64,000 bases of DNA from JACPPO01 sp965262505 (lineage in GTDB: Bacteria; Acidobacteriota; Vicinamibacteria; Vicinamibacterales; UBA2999). The DNA lies in assembly GCA_965262505.1 (NCBI GenBank), contig CBDHFM010000030.1:4030001-4094000 (forward strand), written 5' to 3'. The notes under the pieces were generated by a model that saw only the letters and a program-made list of their open reading frames with translations, was not told the DNA's origin and ran no database searches. Both the position numbers and the translations under genes were made by a program. Position 1 is the first letter of the stretch, and every line of letters starts with the position of its first letter. Shown here piece after piece: positions 10,984-20,242 of the stretch.

Positions 10984-11579
10984 CGTTCGAGATCGAGGTG
11001 GGTGACAGGATGCGGAGCGTCGAGGCCCGTGGTCCGGAGGCGCTCCTCGACGGCCGGCGCTTCCACGTAGACGCGGCCAGAGCGGGGCACGTCTGGTCGC
11101 TGCTCCTTGGTCCCGTTGACCTCGTGAACCAAGGTCGGGTCGCTGCGCGACCCGACGAATCGGCGCTGGCCGGGCGGTCCGCTTTCGCGGACCAGGCTGG
11201 GCCGACGCGCAGCTACGAGGTGTCTGTCGTCGAGCGGGCAGTGGGTGACCTGACGGTCTACGTGGACGGCCACCCGGTGTCGGTCAGGTCGTCGCCGACG
11301 GGCGATGGGCGTCAGCGATTCGGTGCGCGGCCGCGCCGAGCGGGCGCACCCGCCAGCGTCGGCGCGCAGCGCGTTCTGGCGCCGATGCCAGGGCGAGTCG
11401 CGAAGGTCCTCGTGAAGGTGGGGGACGTGGTGGCGATCGGGCAGGGTCTCGTGGTGGTCGAAGCCATGAAGATGGAGAACGAGCTGCGGTCTCCCGGCGC
11501 TGGTACCGTGACGGAAGTACCGGCCGTCGAGGGCGCGCTCGTCGAAGCGAACGCCGTATTAGTGGTGATTGACTGTTGA
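10980..11579 (+). CDS. accB: Biotin carboxyl carrier protein
   Basis: A 199-residue carrier. The C-terminal 70 residues are a biotinyl domain with the biotinylation motif EAMKMEN (biotin lysine K164), preceded by LAPMPGRVAKVLVKVGD. The N-terminal half resembles the beta-strand domain that precedes biotinyl domains in acyl-CoA carboxylase alpha subunits (WSLLLG ... SYEVSV). Between these two strands, residues about 51-73 are encoded by a palindromic repeat element (11132-11193) also found in the mrfB-like gene at the other end of the window. ATGA overlap with accC and TTGA overlap with the TamB-like gene indicate one transcript. Confidence 0.9.
11132..11193 (+). repeat. Modular palindromic element inserted in the accB reading frame
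   Basis: Contains GTCGGGTCGC-TGC-GCGACCCGAC (11134-11156), a degenerate middle palindrome around CGGCGCTGGCCGG (11161-11173) and GGTCCGC-TTTC-GCGGACC (11176-11193). Aligned without gaps to the reverse complement of 63629-63690, it matches at 53 of 62 positions. It is translated in frame into a loop of accB. Confidence 0.85.
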
Positions 11580-14500
11580 CGTACAACCTTCTTCATCATC
11601 CGCTGACACAGAAGACGCGGCGTATCCTCCGCCGTCTGGTGGTCACGTGCGCCGTCATGCTCACGGTGGCCTTCGTGACGACCGTGTCGGTCGATCTTGG
11701 CCCCACGCTGAAAGCGCGCGCTGAGGCCGCGGCGTCTGGGTACATGGGCCGGCCCATGCACATCGGCCGCCTGTCCGCGCATCTCTGGCGGGGCCGCTTC
11801 GTGGTCGAGGGTCTGGTCATCGAGGGGCTGACGCCCGACTCTCGGCCGTTCCTCATCGCGGATCGCCTCACGGTGTCGATGCCGTGGACAACGCTCGTCA
11901 ATCGCCGGGTCGTGTTCGACGCTATTGAGATGACCGATTGGCGGATGTACGCGGAGACCTTTCCTGACGGTCGCCACAACTTCCCACGGTTCACGAGCGA
12001 CACGCAGCGCGATCCCAGTGCCTGGACCACGACGATGCAGTACGTGAGGGCCTATCGCGGCGAGTTCGCCTATACGGACCATGGCACGCCCTGGAGCGTC
12101 GTCTCACGCAACCTTGATGTCCTGGTCACGCGGCCTACCTCCGAGTATCGAGGGCAGGCCAGTTTCTCCAATGGCACGGTCGACATCCAGGACTACGAGC
12201 CGATGCGCGCCGACATGAGTACCACCTTCAGGATCGTTGACGGCAAGCTGGTGCTCGACCGGATCGGTCTCACGACGGACGGCGCGCAATCGGTCCTCAC
12301 CGGTGAGGTCGATGTGGCGAACTGGCCGGAGCAGCTCTATCAGGTGCGGTCTCGTCTCGATCTGCCGAAGATGCGCGAGATCTTCTTCGCGGACGACGAC
12401 TTTTCGCTCTCTGGCGAGAGCGACTTCACCGGGACGTTCCACCTGTTCGGGGAGGTCGTGAACGGGCGTGCGCGCAACGGCCGCGAGCTCAAAGGGGACT
12501 TCTACAGCGCCGCCGCCGGCGTCAATGCGTACCGCTTTGGCGACCTGCGGGGCTCTGTCCTGTGGGTCCCCGAGCGTCTGGAGGTGACCGACGCGACCAC
12601 GACGGTGTACGGCGGCACGGCGCAGTTCGAGTATCGGATGGCGCCGCTCGGCCAGCTGGGCGTCCGGCCGACCGCCACATTCGACGCCGCCTACGAAGGG
12701 GTCGACCTCACGGAGTTCACCGACTTCCTGGAGCTGGACGGGATACGGCTGGCGGGCCGCGCGACAGGACGCCACCTCCTCGAATGGCCTCTTGGCCTTT
12801 ACGCGGAGCACCGCGGCGATGGCTACATAGGCGTCGATCCGCAGGCTGGCGTCCAGGTCTTGACGCGTCGGATGTCGGCCGCGCAGCTGGCCGCCGCGGA
12901 ACGGCGGAGCCGGGACTGGGACGTCTTCAGTGATCATCTGCCGCTGGCACCAGTGCCCCTCCAGGCAGACTTCACCTATACCTACGGCCCGGAGTGGTTC
13001 GACATCGGACCCAGCCGGCTCGCCACGCCGGAGACCTTCGTTGAGCTACAGGGCCGGACCGCGTACGGCGACCGGTCGCGTATCGAGTTCCATGTGACGA
13101 GCGCCGACTGGCAGGAGAGCGATCGTGTCTTCGCCGGCTCGCTGACGGCCTTCGGGGCGCCGACCGGGGTCTTCCCGGTTGGCGGGCATGGCACGTTCGA
13201 CGGCGTGATGGTCAACAACGTACGAAGCCCCCGCGTCGAGGGCCTGTTTGCCGGCGAGCGCATGCGTGCCTTCGACGTGGTCTGGGGTACCGTCACGGGG
13301 GGCGTCGTCGTCGAGAACGCCTACGCGGATGTCTCGGACGCGGTGATCACGGACGGCGATTCGGTCATCCGCACGGATGGCCGTTTTTCGCTTGGGTTTC
13401 CGCGTCGCGACGCGGGCGAAGAGATCAACGCCCGAATCACCCTGAGCGGCCGGCCGCTGGCGGATCTGCGCCACGCCTTCGAGCTGGACGAGTACGACGT
13501 CGACGGGTTGTTTTCAGGAGAGTTCCGCGTGTTCGGCGCCTACCTCACGCCGCTCGGCTTCGGCCAGATGACGATCGCGCCCGGCACGGCGTACGGTGAG
13601 CGGTTCGAGACCGCGACGTCGGCCGTCCGCCTCGAAGGCGAAGGCGTGCGGCTCGACTCGCTGGAGATCGTGAAGGCCAGCGGTCGCGCATCCGGTGCCG
13701 CGTGGGTAGGCCTGAACGGCACATACTCGTTCAATCTGGACGGCCGCGGTGTTCCGGTCGAGACGGTCGCGATGGTGACGTCCTCGTCGACGCCACCGCT
13801 CTCGGGTCGGCTCGACTTCGTCGTAGGCGGAAGCGGAACCTTCGAGCAGCCACGCTACGACGTGCGCGCGACCATCAGCGATTTCTTCGTCGGGGATGAG
13901 GGCATCGGGCAGGTCATCGGCGAGCTGAACATCAACGCCGACCTGCTGACCCTGAAGCTCGAGGCGGCGTCACCCCGTCTCGCCGTGTCTGGTGCCGGCC
14001 GGATCGCACTCACGCCGGACATGGAGGCCGAGTTGTTGTTCACCGTGGCCGACACGTCGCTGGATCCCTACGCTCGCGCGTTCAACCCGGAGTTGTCCTC
14101 TTTCACAACCGCGGTCGCCAGCGGCAACGTTCGTGTACTCGGCAAGCTCGCCAACATCGACGAGCTGCTGGTGGAGGCCACGATCGATCGCCTGGACCTA
14201 GGGCTGTTCGACTACCGCGTGCGCAACGCGTCGCCTATTCAAGTCGCCCTCGACCGGCACGCCCTGCAGCTGACCGAGGTGCGACTCGTGGGCGAGGACA
14301 CGCAGTTGGACATTACTGGGACGATCGATCTGCACGACGATCGGATGGCGGTGCGTGCCACAGGCGACGCGGGCCTTGGCATTCTCCAAGCATTCGTTCC
14401 CAACATCGGCAGCTCCGGTCGAGCGTCGCTGGAGGCGACGTTCGAAGGCCAGATGCGCGATCCGGTCGTGACGGGCGTCATGACCGTGGACAACGGGCGT

Positions 14501-15685
14501 ATCCGGCACTTCGATCTGCCCCACGCGCTCGAGAACATCTCCGGCCCGGTGCGATTCGATACCCGCAGCGTCCGTCTCGACGAAGTGACGGCGCAGCTCG
14601 CTGGCGGATCGGTCAGATTCGGCGGGCGCATTGACGTGGAAGGGTATCAGCCGACGCGGGTTGACGTGACGATGACCGGCGAGAGCATGCTGCTGCGGTT
14701 CCCGGAGGGGATGCGGTCGCTCGTAGACGCGGAGCTGACGGTGCAGGGGCCCGTCGACGCGCCAGCCCTGGCCGGCACCGTGACCGTGCAAAACGCCGTC
14801 TATAGCCGGCAGTTCGGTGAAGGTCCCGGGCTCTTCGATTTGACCGCCACTGCCGTGTCCGGGGGTGCGGCAGCGTCGCCGCTGACGCCGCCGCCGACAC
14901 TGCCTCTGCGGTACGACGTGCGGATCGTGGCTCCCTCGACGCTGGAGATCAGAAACAGCGCTGCGCGCCTTTTCGCGAGTGCCGACCTGCAGCTGCGCGG
15001 CACGTTCGACCGTCCGCTGTTGTTGGGCCAGGTGGAGGTGAACCGCGGGGAGTTTGCCTTCGAGGGGCGCCGCTACCAGATCACGCGCGGTACGATCGAC
15101 TTCAACAACCCGACTCGGATCGAGCCGTTCTTCGACATCGAAACCGAGACGCGCGTCCGTGTGCCGGGCCAGACGTATCGCATCATCGCGCGCGCCACGG
15201 GGACCCTGGACCGTTTGACACCATCTTTCGAAGCCGATCCGCCGTTGGCGGAAGTGGAAGTCCTCGGCCTGCTGTTCGGCGACATCGCGCCGGGGCAGGA
15301 TGTGGAGTTCCTTCGGTACAGCACCGACGTCACGCCGCAGCAGCAGCTGGTGCGCGAGCGCGCCACGCGAGCCCTGACCGGCGCGTTGTCCTCCGAGGTC
15401 GGTCGAGTAGTGGAACAGACCTTTGGCGTCGACACGTTCCAGTTGACGCCATCTCTCGTCGATCCCAACGCGCAGTCGTCGCGGCTGGATCCGGCCGCCC
15501 GACTCACGATCGGCAAGCGACTCTCCGAGCGTATCTATCTCACGTACGCCCGGAGCCTCTCCTCGTCTACTCGCGACCAGATCATCCTGCTCGAGTACGA
15601 CCAGACGGACCGCTTCTCGTGGATCCTCTCCCGCAATGAGGACCGTACGTACGCGCTGGACGTCCGGGTGCGGCACGCGTTCTGA
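11576..15685 (+). CDS. TamB-like translocation/assembly protein (AsmA-like, DUF490)
   Basis: A 1369-residue envelope protein. A single N-terminal membrane segment (about residues 20-40) anchors a very long beta-rich periplasmic part. The last 300 residues are the TamB C-terminal domain (the RGEFAFEGRRYQITRGTIDF region and the beta-barrel-like end SERIYLTYARSL ... RVRHAF). Family members bridge inner and outer membranes and take part in outer-membrane protein insertion or phospholipid transport with a TamA/BamA partner, which is encoded directly downstream and overlaps by 1 nt. A TTG start overlapping the accB stop was chosen because the first residues then lead straight into the signal anchor. 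Confidence 0.9.
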   Translation: MTYNLLHHPLTQKTRRILRRLVVTCAVMLTVAFVTTVSVDLGPTLKARAEAAASGYMGRPMHIGRLSAHLWRGRFVVEGLVIEGLTPDSRPFLIADRLTVSMPWTTLVNRRVVFDAIEMTDWRMYAETFPDGRHNFPRFTSDTQRDPSAWTTTMQYVRAYRGEFAYTDHGTPWSVVSRNLDVLVTRPTSEYRGQASFSNGTVDIQDYEPMRADMSTTFRIVDGKLVLDRIGLTTDGAQSVLTGEVDVANWPEQLYQVRSRLDLPKMREIFFADDDFSLSGESDFTGTFHLFGEVVNGRARNGRELKGDFYSAAAGVNAYRFGDLRGSVLWVPERLEVTDATTTVYGGTAQFEYRMAPLGQLGVRPTATFDAAYEGVDLTEFTDFLELDGIRLAGRATGRHLLEWPLGLYAEHRGDGYIGVDPQAGVQVLTRRMSAAQLAAAERRSRDWDVFSDHLPLAPVPLQADFTYTYGPEWFDIGPSRLATPETFVELQGRTAYGDRSRIEFHVTSADWQESDRVFAGSLTAFGAPTGVFPVGGHGTFDGVMVNNVRSPRVEGLFAGERMRAFDVVWGTVTGGVVVENAYADVSDAVITDGDSVIRTDGRFSLGFPRRDAGEEINARITLSGRPLADLRHAFELDEYDVDGLFSGEFRVFGAYLTPLGFGQMTIAPGTAYGERFETATSAVRLEGEGVRLDSLEIVKASGRASGAAWVGLNGTYSFNLDGRGVPVETVAMVTSSSTPPLSGRLDFVVGGSGTFEQPRYDVRATISDFFVGDEGIGQVIGELNINADLLTLKLEAASPRLAVSGAGRIALTPDMEAELLFTVADTSLDPYARAFNPELSSFTTAVASGNVRVLGKLANIDELLVEATIDRLDLGLFDYRVRNASPIQVALDRHALQLTEVRLVGEDTQLDITGTIDLHDDRMAVRATGDAGLGILQAFVPNIGSSGRASLEATFEGQMRDPVVTGVMTVDNGRIRHFDLPHALENISGPVRFDTRSVRLDEVTAQLAGGSVRFGGRIDVEGYQPTRVDVTMTGESMLLRFPEGMRSLVDAELTVQGPVDAPALAGTVTVQNAVYSRQFGEGPGLFDLTATAVSGGAAASPLTPPPTLPLRYDVRIVAPSTLEIRNSAARLFASADLQLRGTFDRPLLLGQVEVNRGEFAFEGRRYQITRGTIDFNNPTRIEPFFDIETETRVRVPGQTYRIIARATGTLDRLTPSFEADPPLAEVEVLGLLFGDIAPGQDVEFLRYSTDVTPQQQLVRERATRALTGALSSEVGRVVEQTFGVDTFQLTPSLVDPNAQSSRLDPAARLTIGKRLSERIYLTYARSLSSSTRDQIILLEYDQTDRFSWILSRNEDRTYALDVRVRHAF

Positions 15686-18621
15686 TGAGGGGTCGCTGCG
15701 TCTGCATCCTTGTCGTTTGCGCTATTGCTCCACGTCTCGTCCACGCCCAGGCGTCTCCCGTCGTTACCGAAATCCGCCTCGAGCAGGAAGGCCGACTTAT
15801 CGACGATGACGTGATCAGCGGTCTGATCGAGACCATGGTTGGTGAACCGCTGTCGATGCGTGACGTGCGCGAGACGCTCTCGCACCTCACGAGCCTCAAC
15901 CGGTTCGAGGACGTGCAGGTGTTTCAGGAGCCGGCCGGCGCCGGTGTCCGCCTGCGCTACATCCTGCTCCCGCTCCATCCCGTCGACCGGATCGAATTTC
16001 GCGGAGTGCTGGGGCTGTTCGAACCTGAGATTCGGCAGGTCGTGACCGATCGGTTCGGTGTCGCGCCGCCCGCCGCCCGCGCGGAAGGCGTGGCGGCGGC
16101 GATCACCGCGCTCTACCGGGACCGCGGCTATGCCTCCGTGCAGGTTGTGCCTCAGGTTGAGGCCACCCACGACCCGGATCGCGCGACGATGGCCTTCGAC
16201 ATTCAGGCAGGCCGGCGAGCGACGATCGGACGCGTCGAAGTCGAGCAGGTCAGCGGCGAAGGACGTCTGGAGGCTCCTGGCGACATCGGCGTACGCGCCG
16301 GTGATCCCTACGATAACGACGCCATCCTGGTCGAGTTGGAGCGGTACCTGGCGGATCTGCGCGGGCGCGGCTTTTACGAGGCCCGGGCGCTCCACACTAC
16401 GTTCTTTGAGCCTGGAGGCACGGCTACCGTGCGGGTGACCATCGATTCGGGGCCGCTCGTCTCCGTGGCGTTTACCGGCGATCCTCTGCCCGAATCCGAT
16501 CGCGAGCGCCTAGTGCCCGTGCGTACCGAGGGATCCGCCGACGAGGACCTGCTCGAGGACTCAAGTGTCGCGATCGAGGAGTACTTGCGCGCGCAAGGGT
16601 ACCGCGACGCGGCCGTGGAGTACGCGCGGACGGAGCGCGAGGGCCAGCTGACGATTACCTTCACGGTCACGCGCGGTTCGCGATACGTCATCGACGCCGT
16701 CACGATCGACGGCAACGTGGCGGTCCCGTCGGCCGACCTCGTGGAGCTTCTGCAAGTCGAGGAAGGCAGGCCCTATGTCGAGGCCGCCGCGGGCGCCAGC
16801 GCCGCCGGGATCCGCGAGGCGTATCGTGCCCGTGGGTTTACCGGCGCTGCCGTGCGGGCCATGGCGGTGGAGCTGCCGAATGATATCGCCGGAGGCGATC
16901 GCCCCGTGGACGTCCGGTTCACGTTGGTCGAGGGACCGCGGACGCTCGTCGGGTCGGTGTCGTTCGACGGCAACGCGGTGCTTGCAGAGGGGGAGCTACA
17001 GGCGCTGATGATCGCGGCGCCCGGTCGCCCGTATTCAGAGATCGACGTCGCGAGCGATTGGGGTCGCATCGACCTCGAATATCGCAACCGGGGGTACGAG
17101 AGTGTGGTCATCGAACCCGGCGTAGCACTGTTCGAGAACGACACCCGCGCGGATATCAGCTTTGCGATCAGCGAAGGCCCTCAAGTGCTCGTCGACCGCG
17201 TGATCATCGTGGGCAACGAGCGCACGAGCACCGAGATCATCGAACGCGAGCTGCTGCTGAGGCCCGGCGAGCCCCTCGGGTACTCGGCGCGGATCGAGAC
17301 CCAGCAGCGCCTGGTGGCGCTCGGACTGTTCCGGCGGGTTGCGGTCGAAGAGTTGCGCCACGGCGGCGAACCGCGTCGCGACGTGCTCGTGCAGGTAGAG
17401 GAGGCGCCGCCGACGACGATTGGATTCGGGGGCGGCCTCGAGGGCGGCACGCGCCTGCGGCCGACGGGCGAAGGCGGTCAGGCCGAGGAGCGCTTCGAGG
17501 TGGCGCCCCGCGGGTTCTTCGAAGTGGGCCGCCGCAACCTCTGGGGCAAGAATCGCGCGGTGAACCTGTTCGCGCGCGTCAGCCTCCGTTCGCGTGACGC
17601 GGTGTTGCCAGATAGCGGAAGCCTCACCGGCATCCCCGTGGCCGGAGGCACCTACGGCTTCAACGAGTATCGCGTCTTCGGGACGTACCGCGAGCCGAGG
17701 GTCTTCAACATGCCAGCCGATGTGCTGGTGACCGGCATCCTGGACCAGGCAATTCGGTCGAGCTTCAACTTCATCACGCGGGAAGCCCGAGCCGAGACGG
17801 GCTTCCGCTTCAGCCAGCCCTACAGCCTGGCGATGCGGTACTCCTACCGGCACACCCGGCTGTTCGACGAGCGCTTCACGGAGGCCGAGAAACCGCTCAT
17901 CGACCGCGTATTCCCGCAGCTGCGCATTTCGAAGTTCTCCGTATCGGCGATCCGGGACACGCGTGACGACGTTGTCGACCCGGACACCGGTGTGTTCGTG
18001 ATCATGGATGGTGAGCTCGCGGCACGCGGAATCGGTTCGGAGGTCGGGTTTACCAAGACGTTTGTACAGGGATACGGGTTTTATCGGGTGCCGACGGCCC
18101 GGCGAATCGTCCTCGCGGTCGGCGCGCGCGTGGGCGCAGCCCATGGCTTCCAGCGCCAGGTGGTGCGGCTGGGCCCTGATGACGAGCCGATTCTGGCACC
18201 CGACGGCGGCTCGATCGTGGATGTTGTGCAGGATCTGCCCGCCAGCGAGCGTTTTTTTGCCGGCGGCGACACGACGGTGCGGGGGTTTGCTCTCGATCGA
18301 CTGGGCACCGATGAGACGATCAGCCCCTCAGGCTTTCCGACGGGCGGCAATGGGCTCATCGTGCTCAACGCGGAGCTTCGAGCCGACGTGATCGCGGGCA
18401 TCGGCGCTGTGGGCTTCCTCGATGCCGGCAATGTGTTTCCGCGCGCAACCGATCTTGATTTCGGCCGGCTGCGCGCGGCCGCTGGTGTCGGGCTCCGATA
18501 CCAGTCGCCCGTCGGGCTGATTCGGATCGATCTCGGCTTCAAGCTCGATCGACGCGAACTGCCGCCGGGCCGTCTCGAACGGCGCAGCGTGCTGCATATC
18601 TCGCTGGGCCAGGCCTTCTGA
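15685..18621 (+). CDS. Outer-membrane assembly protein of the BamA/TamA (Omp85) family
   Basis: A 978-residue Omp85 protein. A signal peptide (LVVCAIAPRLVHAQA) is followed by several POTRA domains over residues about 25-590, seen as repeated YRxRGY/F segments and the IxGNxxxxxxxI-type strand. A 16-stranded barrel forms the C-terminal 390 residues. The conserved VRGF-type motif of the L6 loop (FAGGDTTVRGFALD) and a C-terminal Phe (SLGQAF) are present. Such proteins insert beta-barrels into the outer membrane. Adjacency to a TamB-like gene favours a TamA role. The number of POTRA domains appears higher than the three of TamA, so a BamA-like role remains possible. Confidence 0.9.
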   Translation: MRGRCVCILVVCAIAPRLVHAQASPVVTEIRLEQEGRLIDDDVISGLIETMVGEPLSMRDVRETLSHLTSLNRFEDVQVFQEPAGAGVRLRYILLPLHPVDRIEFRGVLGLFEPEIRQVVTDRFGVAPPAARAEGVAAAITALYRDRGYASVQVVPQVEATHDPDRATMAFDIQAGRRATIGRVEVEQVSGEGRLEAPGDIGVRAGDPYDNDAILVELERYLADLRGRGFYEARALHTTFFEPGGTATVRVTIDSGPLVSVAFTGDPLPESDRERLVPVRTEGSADEDLLEDSSVAIEEYLRAQGYRDAAVEYARTEREGQLTITFTVTRGSRYVIDAVTIDGNVAVPSADLVELLQVEEGRPYVEAAAGASAAGIREAYRARGFTGAAVRAMAVELPNDIAGGDRPVDVRFTLVEGPRTLVGSVSFDGNAVLAEGELQALMIAAPGRPYSEIDVASDWGRIDLEYRNRGYESVVIEPGVALFENDTRADISFAISEGPQVLVDRVIIVGNERTSTEIIERELLLRPGEPLGYSARIETQQRLVALGLFRRVAVEELRHGGEPRRDVLVQVEEAPPTTIGFGGGLEGGTRLRPTGEGGQAEERFEVAPRGFFEVGRRNLWGKNRAVNLFARVSLRSRDAVLPDSGSLTGIPVAGGTYGFNEYRVFGTYREPRVFNMPADVLVTGILDQAIRSSFNFITREARAETGFRFSQPYSLAMRYSYRHTRLFDERFTEAEKPLIDRVFPQLRISKFSVSAIRDTRDDVVDPDTGVFVIMDGELAARGIGSEVGFTKTFVQGYGFYRVPTARRIVLAVGARVGAAHGFQRQVVRLGPDDEPILAPDGGSIVDVVQDLPASERFFAGGDTTVRGFALDRLGTDETISPSGFPTGGNGLIVLNAELRADVIAGIGAVGFLDAGNVFPRATDLDFGRLRAAAGVGLRYQSPVGLIRIDLGFKLDRRELPPGRLERRSVLHISLGQAF

Positions 18622-18623
18622 CC

Positions 18624-19349
18624 GTGGGAAGGCACCGTTCGCGGCCACGCGCCACGGAGCCAGAGTGGCGTGCAGCAACGCCGATCGAAGCGTCTCGGTG
18701 CCTCAGAGCTTCCGCGGCCCTCACTACTGCCGCGATTGTGGCGGCGGCTTCGTCGCTCGGCGCCCAGCAGTTGCTGGATCGCTTCGTCGCGCGGGTGAAT
18801 GGCGAGGTCGTCACGCTGACGGATGTGAAGGTTGCGGTGGCCCTCGGTGTGGTGGAGGTGCCGGCGGACGGGCGTGAGATCGAGGCGATCGAGCCGCTGG
18901 TCGGCCGGCGGCTGGTCCTGGCCGAGGTCGCACGGTTCGCGCCTCCGGAGCCGGCCGCCGCCGATGTCGCTCGAGAGACCGCCACGCTGCTCGCGCGCGC
19001 CGGTTCACGGCTCGCCGCCGTGATGGAATCCACGGGCATCGACGAAGCGCGCATCCGGGACATTGCGCGCGATAATCTCCGGATCCAGGCGTATCTCGAC
19101 CAGCGGTTCGGCGCGACCGTACAGCTCGCCGAGGAAGAAGTCGCCCAGTACTATCGCATTCACCCCGACGAGTTCACGCGCAACGGCACATTGATGCCCT
19201 TCGCCCAGGCGGAACCGCTCGCGCGCGAGCGCGCCGGCGCCGAGCGCCGCGCTTCGATCGTCGCTCAATGGACGCGTGACCTGCGGGCGCGCGGCGAGGT
19301 CGCCGTCATGCTCCCCACACCGCCACCCGCAGCACCTCCAGCGCGTTGA
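18624..19349 (+). CDS. SurA N-terminal domain-like periplasmic chaperone
   Basis: A 241-residue exported protein with a GTG start 2 bp after the Omp85 gene. An N-terminal hydrophobic segment ending at SSLGAQQ precedes a SurA-like chaperone region (FVARVNGEVVTLTDV ... LAEVARF ... RDNLRIQAYLDQRF ... EEVAQYYRIHPDEF). No parvulin peptidyl-prolyl isomerase domain follows, so it resembles a SurA lacking its catalytic part. It probably escorts unfolded outer-membrane proteins to the neighbouring assembly machinery (inference). Its last 44 bp overlap the 3' end of the convergent CPBP protease gene. Confidence 0.75.
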   Translation: MGRHRSRPRATEPEWRAATPIEASRCLRASAALTTAAIVAAASSLGAQQLLDRFVARVNGEVVTLTDVKVAVALGVVEVPADGREIEAIEPLVGRRLVLAEVARFAPPEPAAADVARETATLLARAGSRLAAVMESTGIDEARIRDIARDNLRIQAYLDQRFGATVQLAEEEVAQYYRIHPDEFTRNGTLMPFAQAEPLARERAGAERRASIVAQWTRDLRARGEVAVMLPTPPPAAPPAR

Positions 19350-20016
19350 ATCCGGCGTGGCTCACCAGCGGCGCGACGATGCTGCGCCGACGAAGGTAGA
19401 GCACCGCCCAGAACGCGCCCAGCAGGCCGGTGGTGATCACCGCGTCCCACCCCTGGACGATATGGCCGAGGCCGAAGCCGATGCTGAGGATCACCACGCC
19501 AACGCCCGCGCCACCGAGGTGCTGTTCGAAGCGACGAAGCAGGAACGCGCGTTGCATCTCCTCCCGCACGCCCCCTGCGAGGATCGCGACCACCGCCAAC
19601 GCGGCCGCCTGCCCCGGGGTGCCGGCCAGTTGCTCGAGCGGGTTGACCGGGACGTCGTGCAGCCACGGCGCCGCGATCCTCAACACGTTCAGCACCACCA
19701 CGACCACGAGAAACACGACCGGGATGAGCCGAGCGCCATACAGCGCCTCGGGCGTAACGCGCCGGTGACCAAGCCACAGATCGGCGACGTGCTCGCCATG
19801 AGCGCGTGTCAGTGCGACCATCAAACCGATCAAGAGCAGCGTGTCGGCGACCGAGAGCACCAGCACGAAGGTGAGTGACAGCTGCCCCGTCTCATCGAGC
19901 GGTAGCCACCCCGCCACGCTGAGGAGCGCCCCGATCAGCAACTGCGTGGGGACGCTCGAACAGAGCAGCACTTCGGCGACGGCCACGATTCGAGGGTCAG
20001 ACCCCTTCAATGTCAT
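19306..20016 (-). CDS. CPBP-family intramembrane metalloprotease
   Basis: A 236-residue, mostly hydrophobic protein with the motifs of CAAX-type/bacteriocin-processing (CPBP) membrane proteases: EEMQRAFLLRRFE (glutamates and Arg), FGLGHIVQG (His) and the final SHAGFN (His and Asn). About seven membrane segments are apparent. The substrate is unknown. The ATG at 20016 lies beside a GGGTCAGACCC palindrome, so a GTG at 19986, giving MAVAEVLLC, is a reasonable alternative start. The gene converges on and overlaps the SurA-like gene by 44 bp. Confidence 0.85.
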   Translation of the reverse strand: MTLKGSDPRIVAVAEVLLCSSVPTQLLIGALLSVAGWLPLDETGQLSLTFVLVLSVADTLLLIGLMVALTRAHGEHVADLWLGHRRVTPEALYGARLIPVVFLVVVVVLNVLRIAAPWLHDVPVNPLEQLAGTPGQAAALAVVAILAGGVREEMQRAFLLRRFEQHLGGAGVGVVILSIGFGLGHIVQGWDAVITTGLLGAFWAVLYLRRRSIVAPLVSHAGFNALEVLRVAVWGA

Positions 20017-20182
20017 GGATGTGACGGCAAGAATGACAGGCTAACATCGAGTCGAGGCACCCGCGCCGCTACGCGTGCGGAGAAGGCCGCCACGCTGGCG
20101 GGGGAACCGATCGGTCGCTGACGGCCTGAGCGCCAAAAACAGCCCAGTAGAGCACAGATATTGCGCCTGCCCTAACGAAGAA

Positions 20183-20198
20183 GCGCTACATATAGTGG
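20183..20198 (+). promoter_or_regulatory. NrdR-box-like operator 1
   Basis: GCGCTACATATAGTGG matches the known NrdR consensus (acaCwAtATaTwGtgt) at 12 of 16 positions, including all strongly conserved central positions. It lies just upstream of the -35 element. NrdR is the usual repressor of ribonucleotide reductase genes. Confidence 0.6.
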
Positions 20199-20206
20199 TT
20201 TTTGTA

Positions 20207-20236
20207 TTGACAAAGCCAATCGCCAAAGCGCATATT
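20207..20236 (+). promoter_or_regulatory. Sigma-70-type promoter of nrdJ
   Basis: A perfect TTGACA (20207-20212), 18 bp, then CATATT (20231-20236). Expected start of transcription is near 20243, leaving a leader of about 130 nt before the nrdJ ATG. Confidence 0.6.
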
Positions 20237-20242
20237 TGCGCT
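20227..20242 (+). promoter_or_regulatory. Palindromic NrdR-box-like operator 2 over the -10 element
   Basis: AGCGCATATTTGCGCT is a near-perfect palindrome with the NrdR-type A/T centre but weaker flank match. It covers the -10 box, and its centre is 44 bp from that of operator 1, about four helical turns. Confidence 0.4.
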
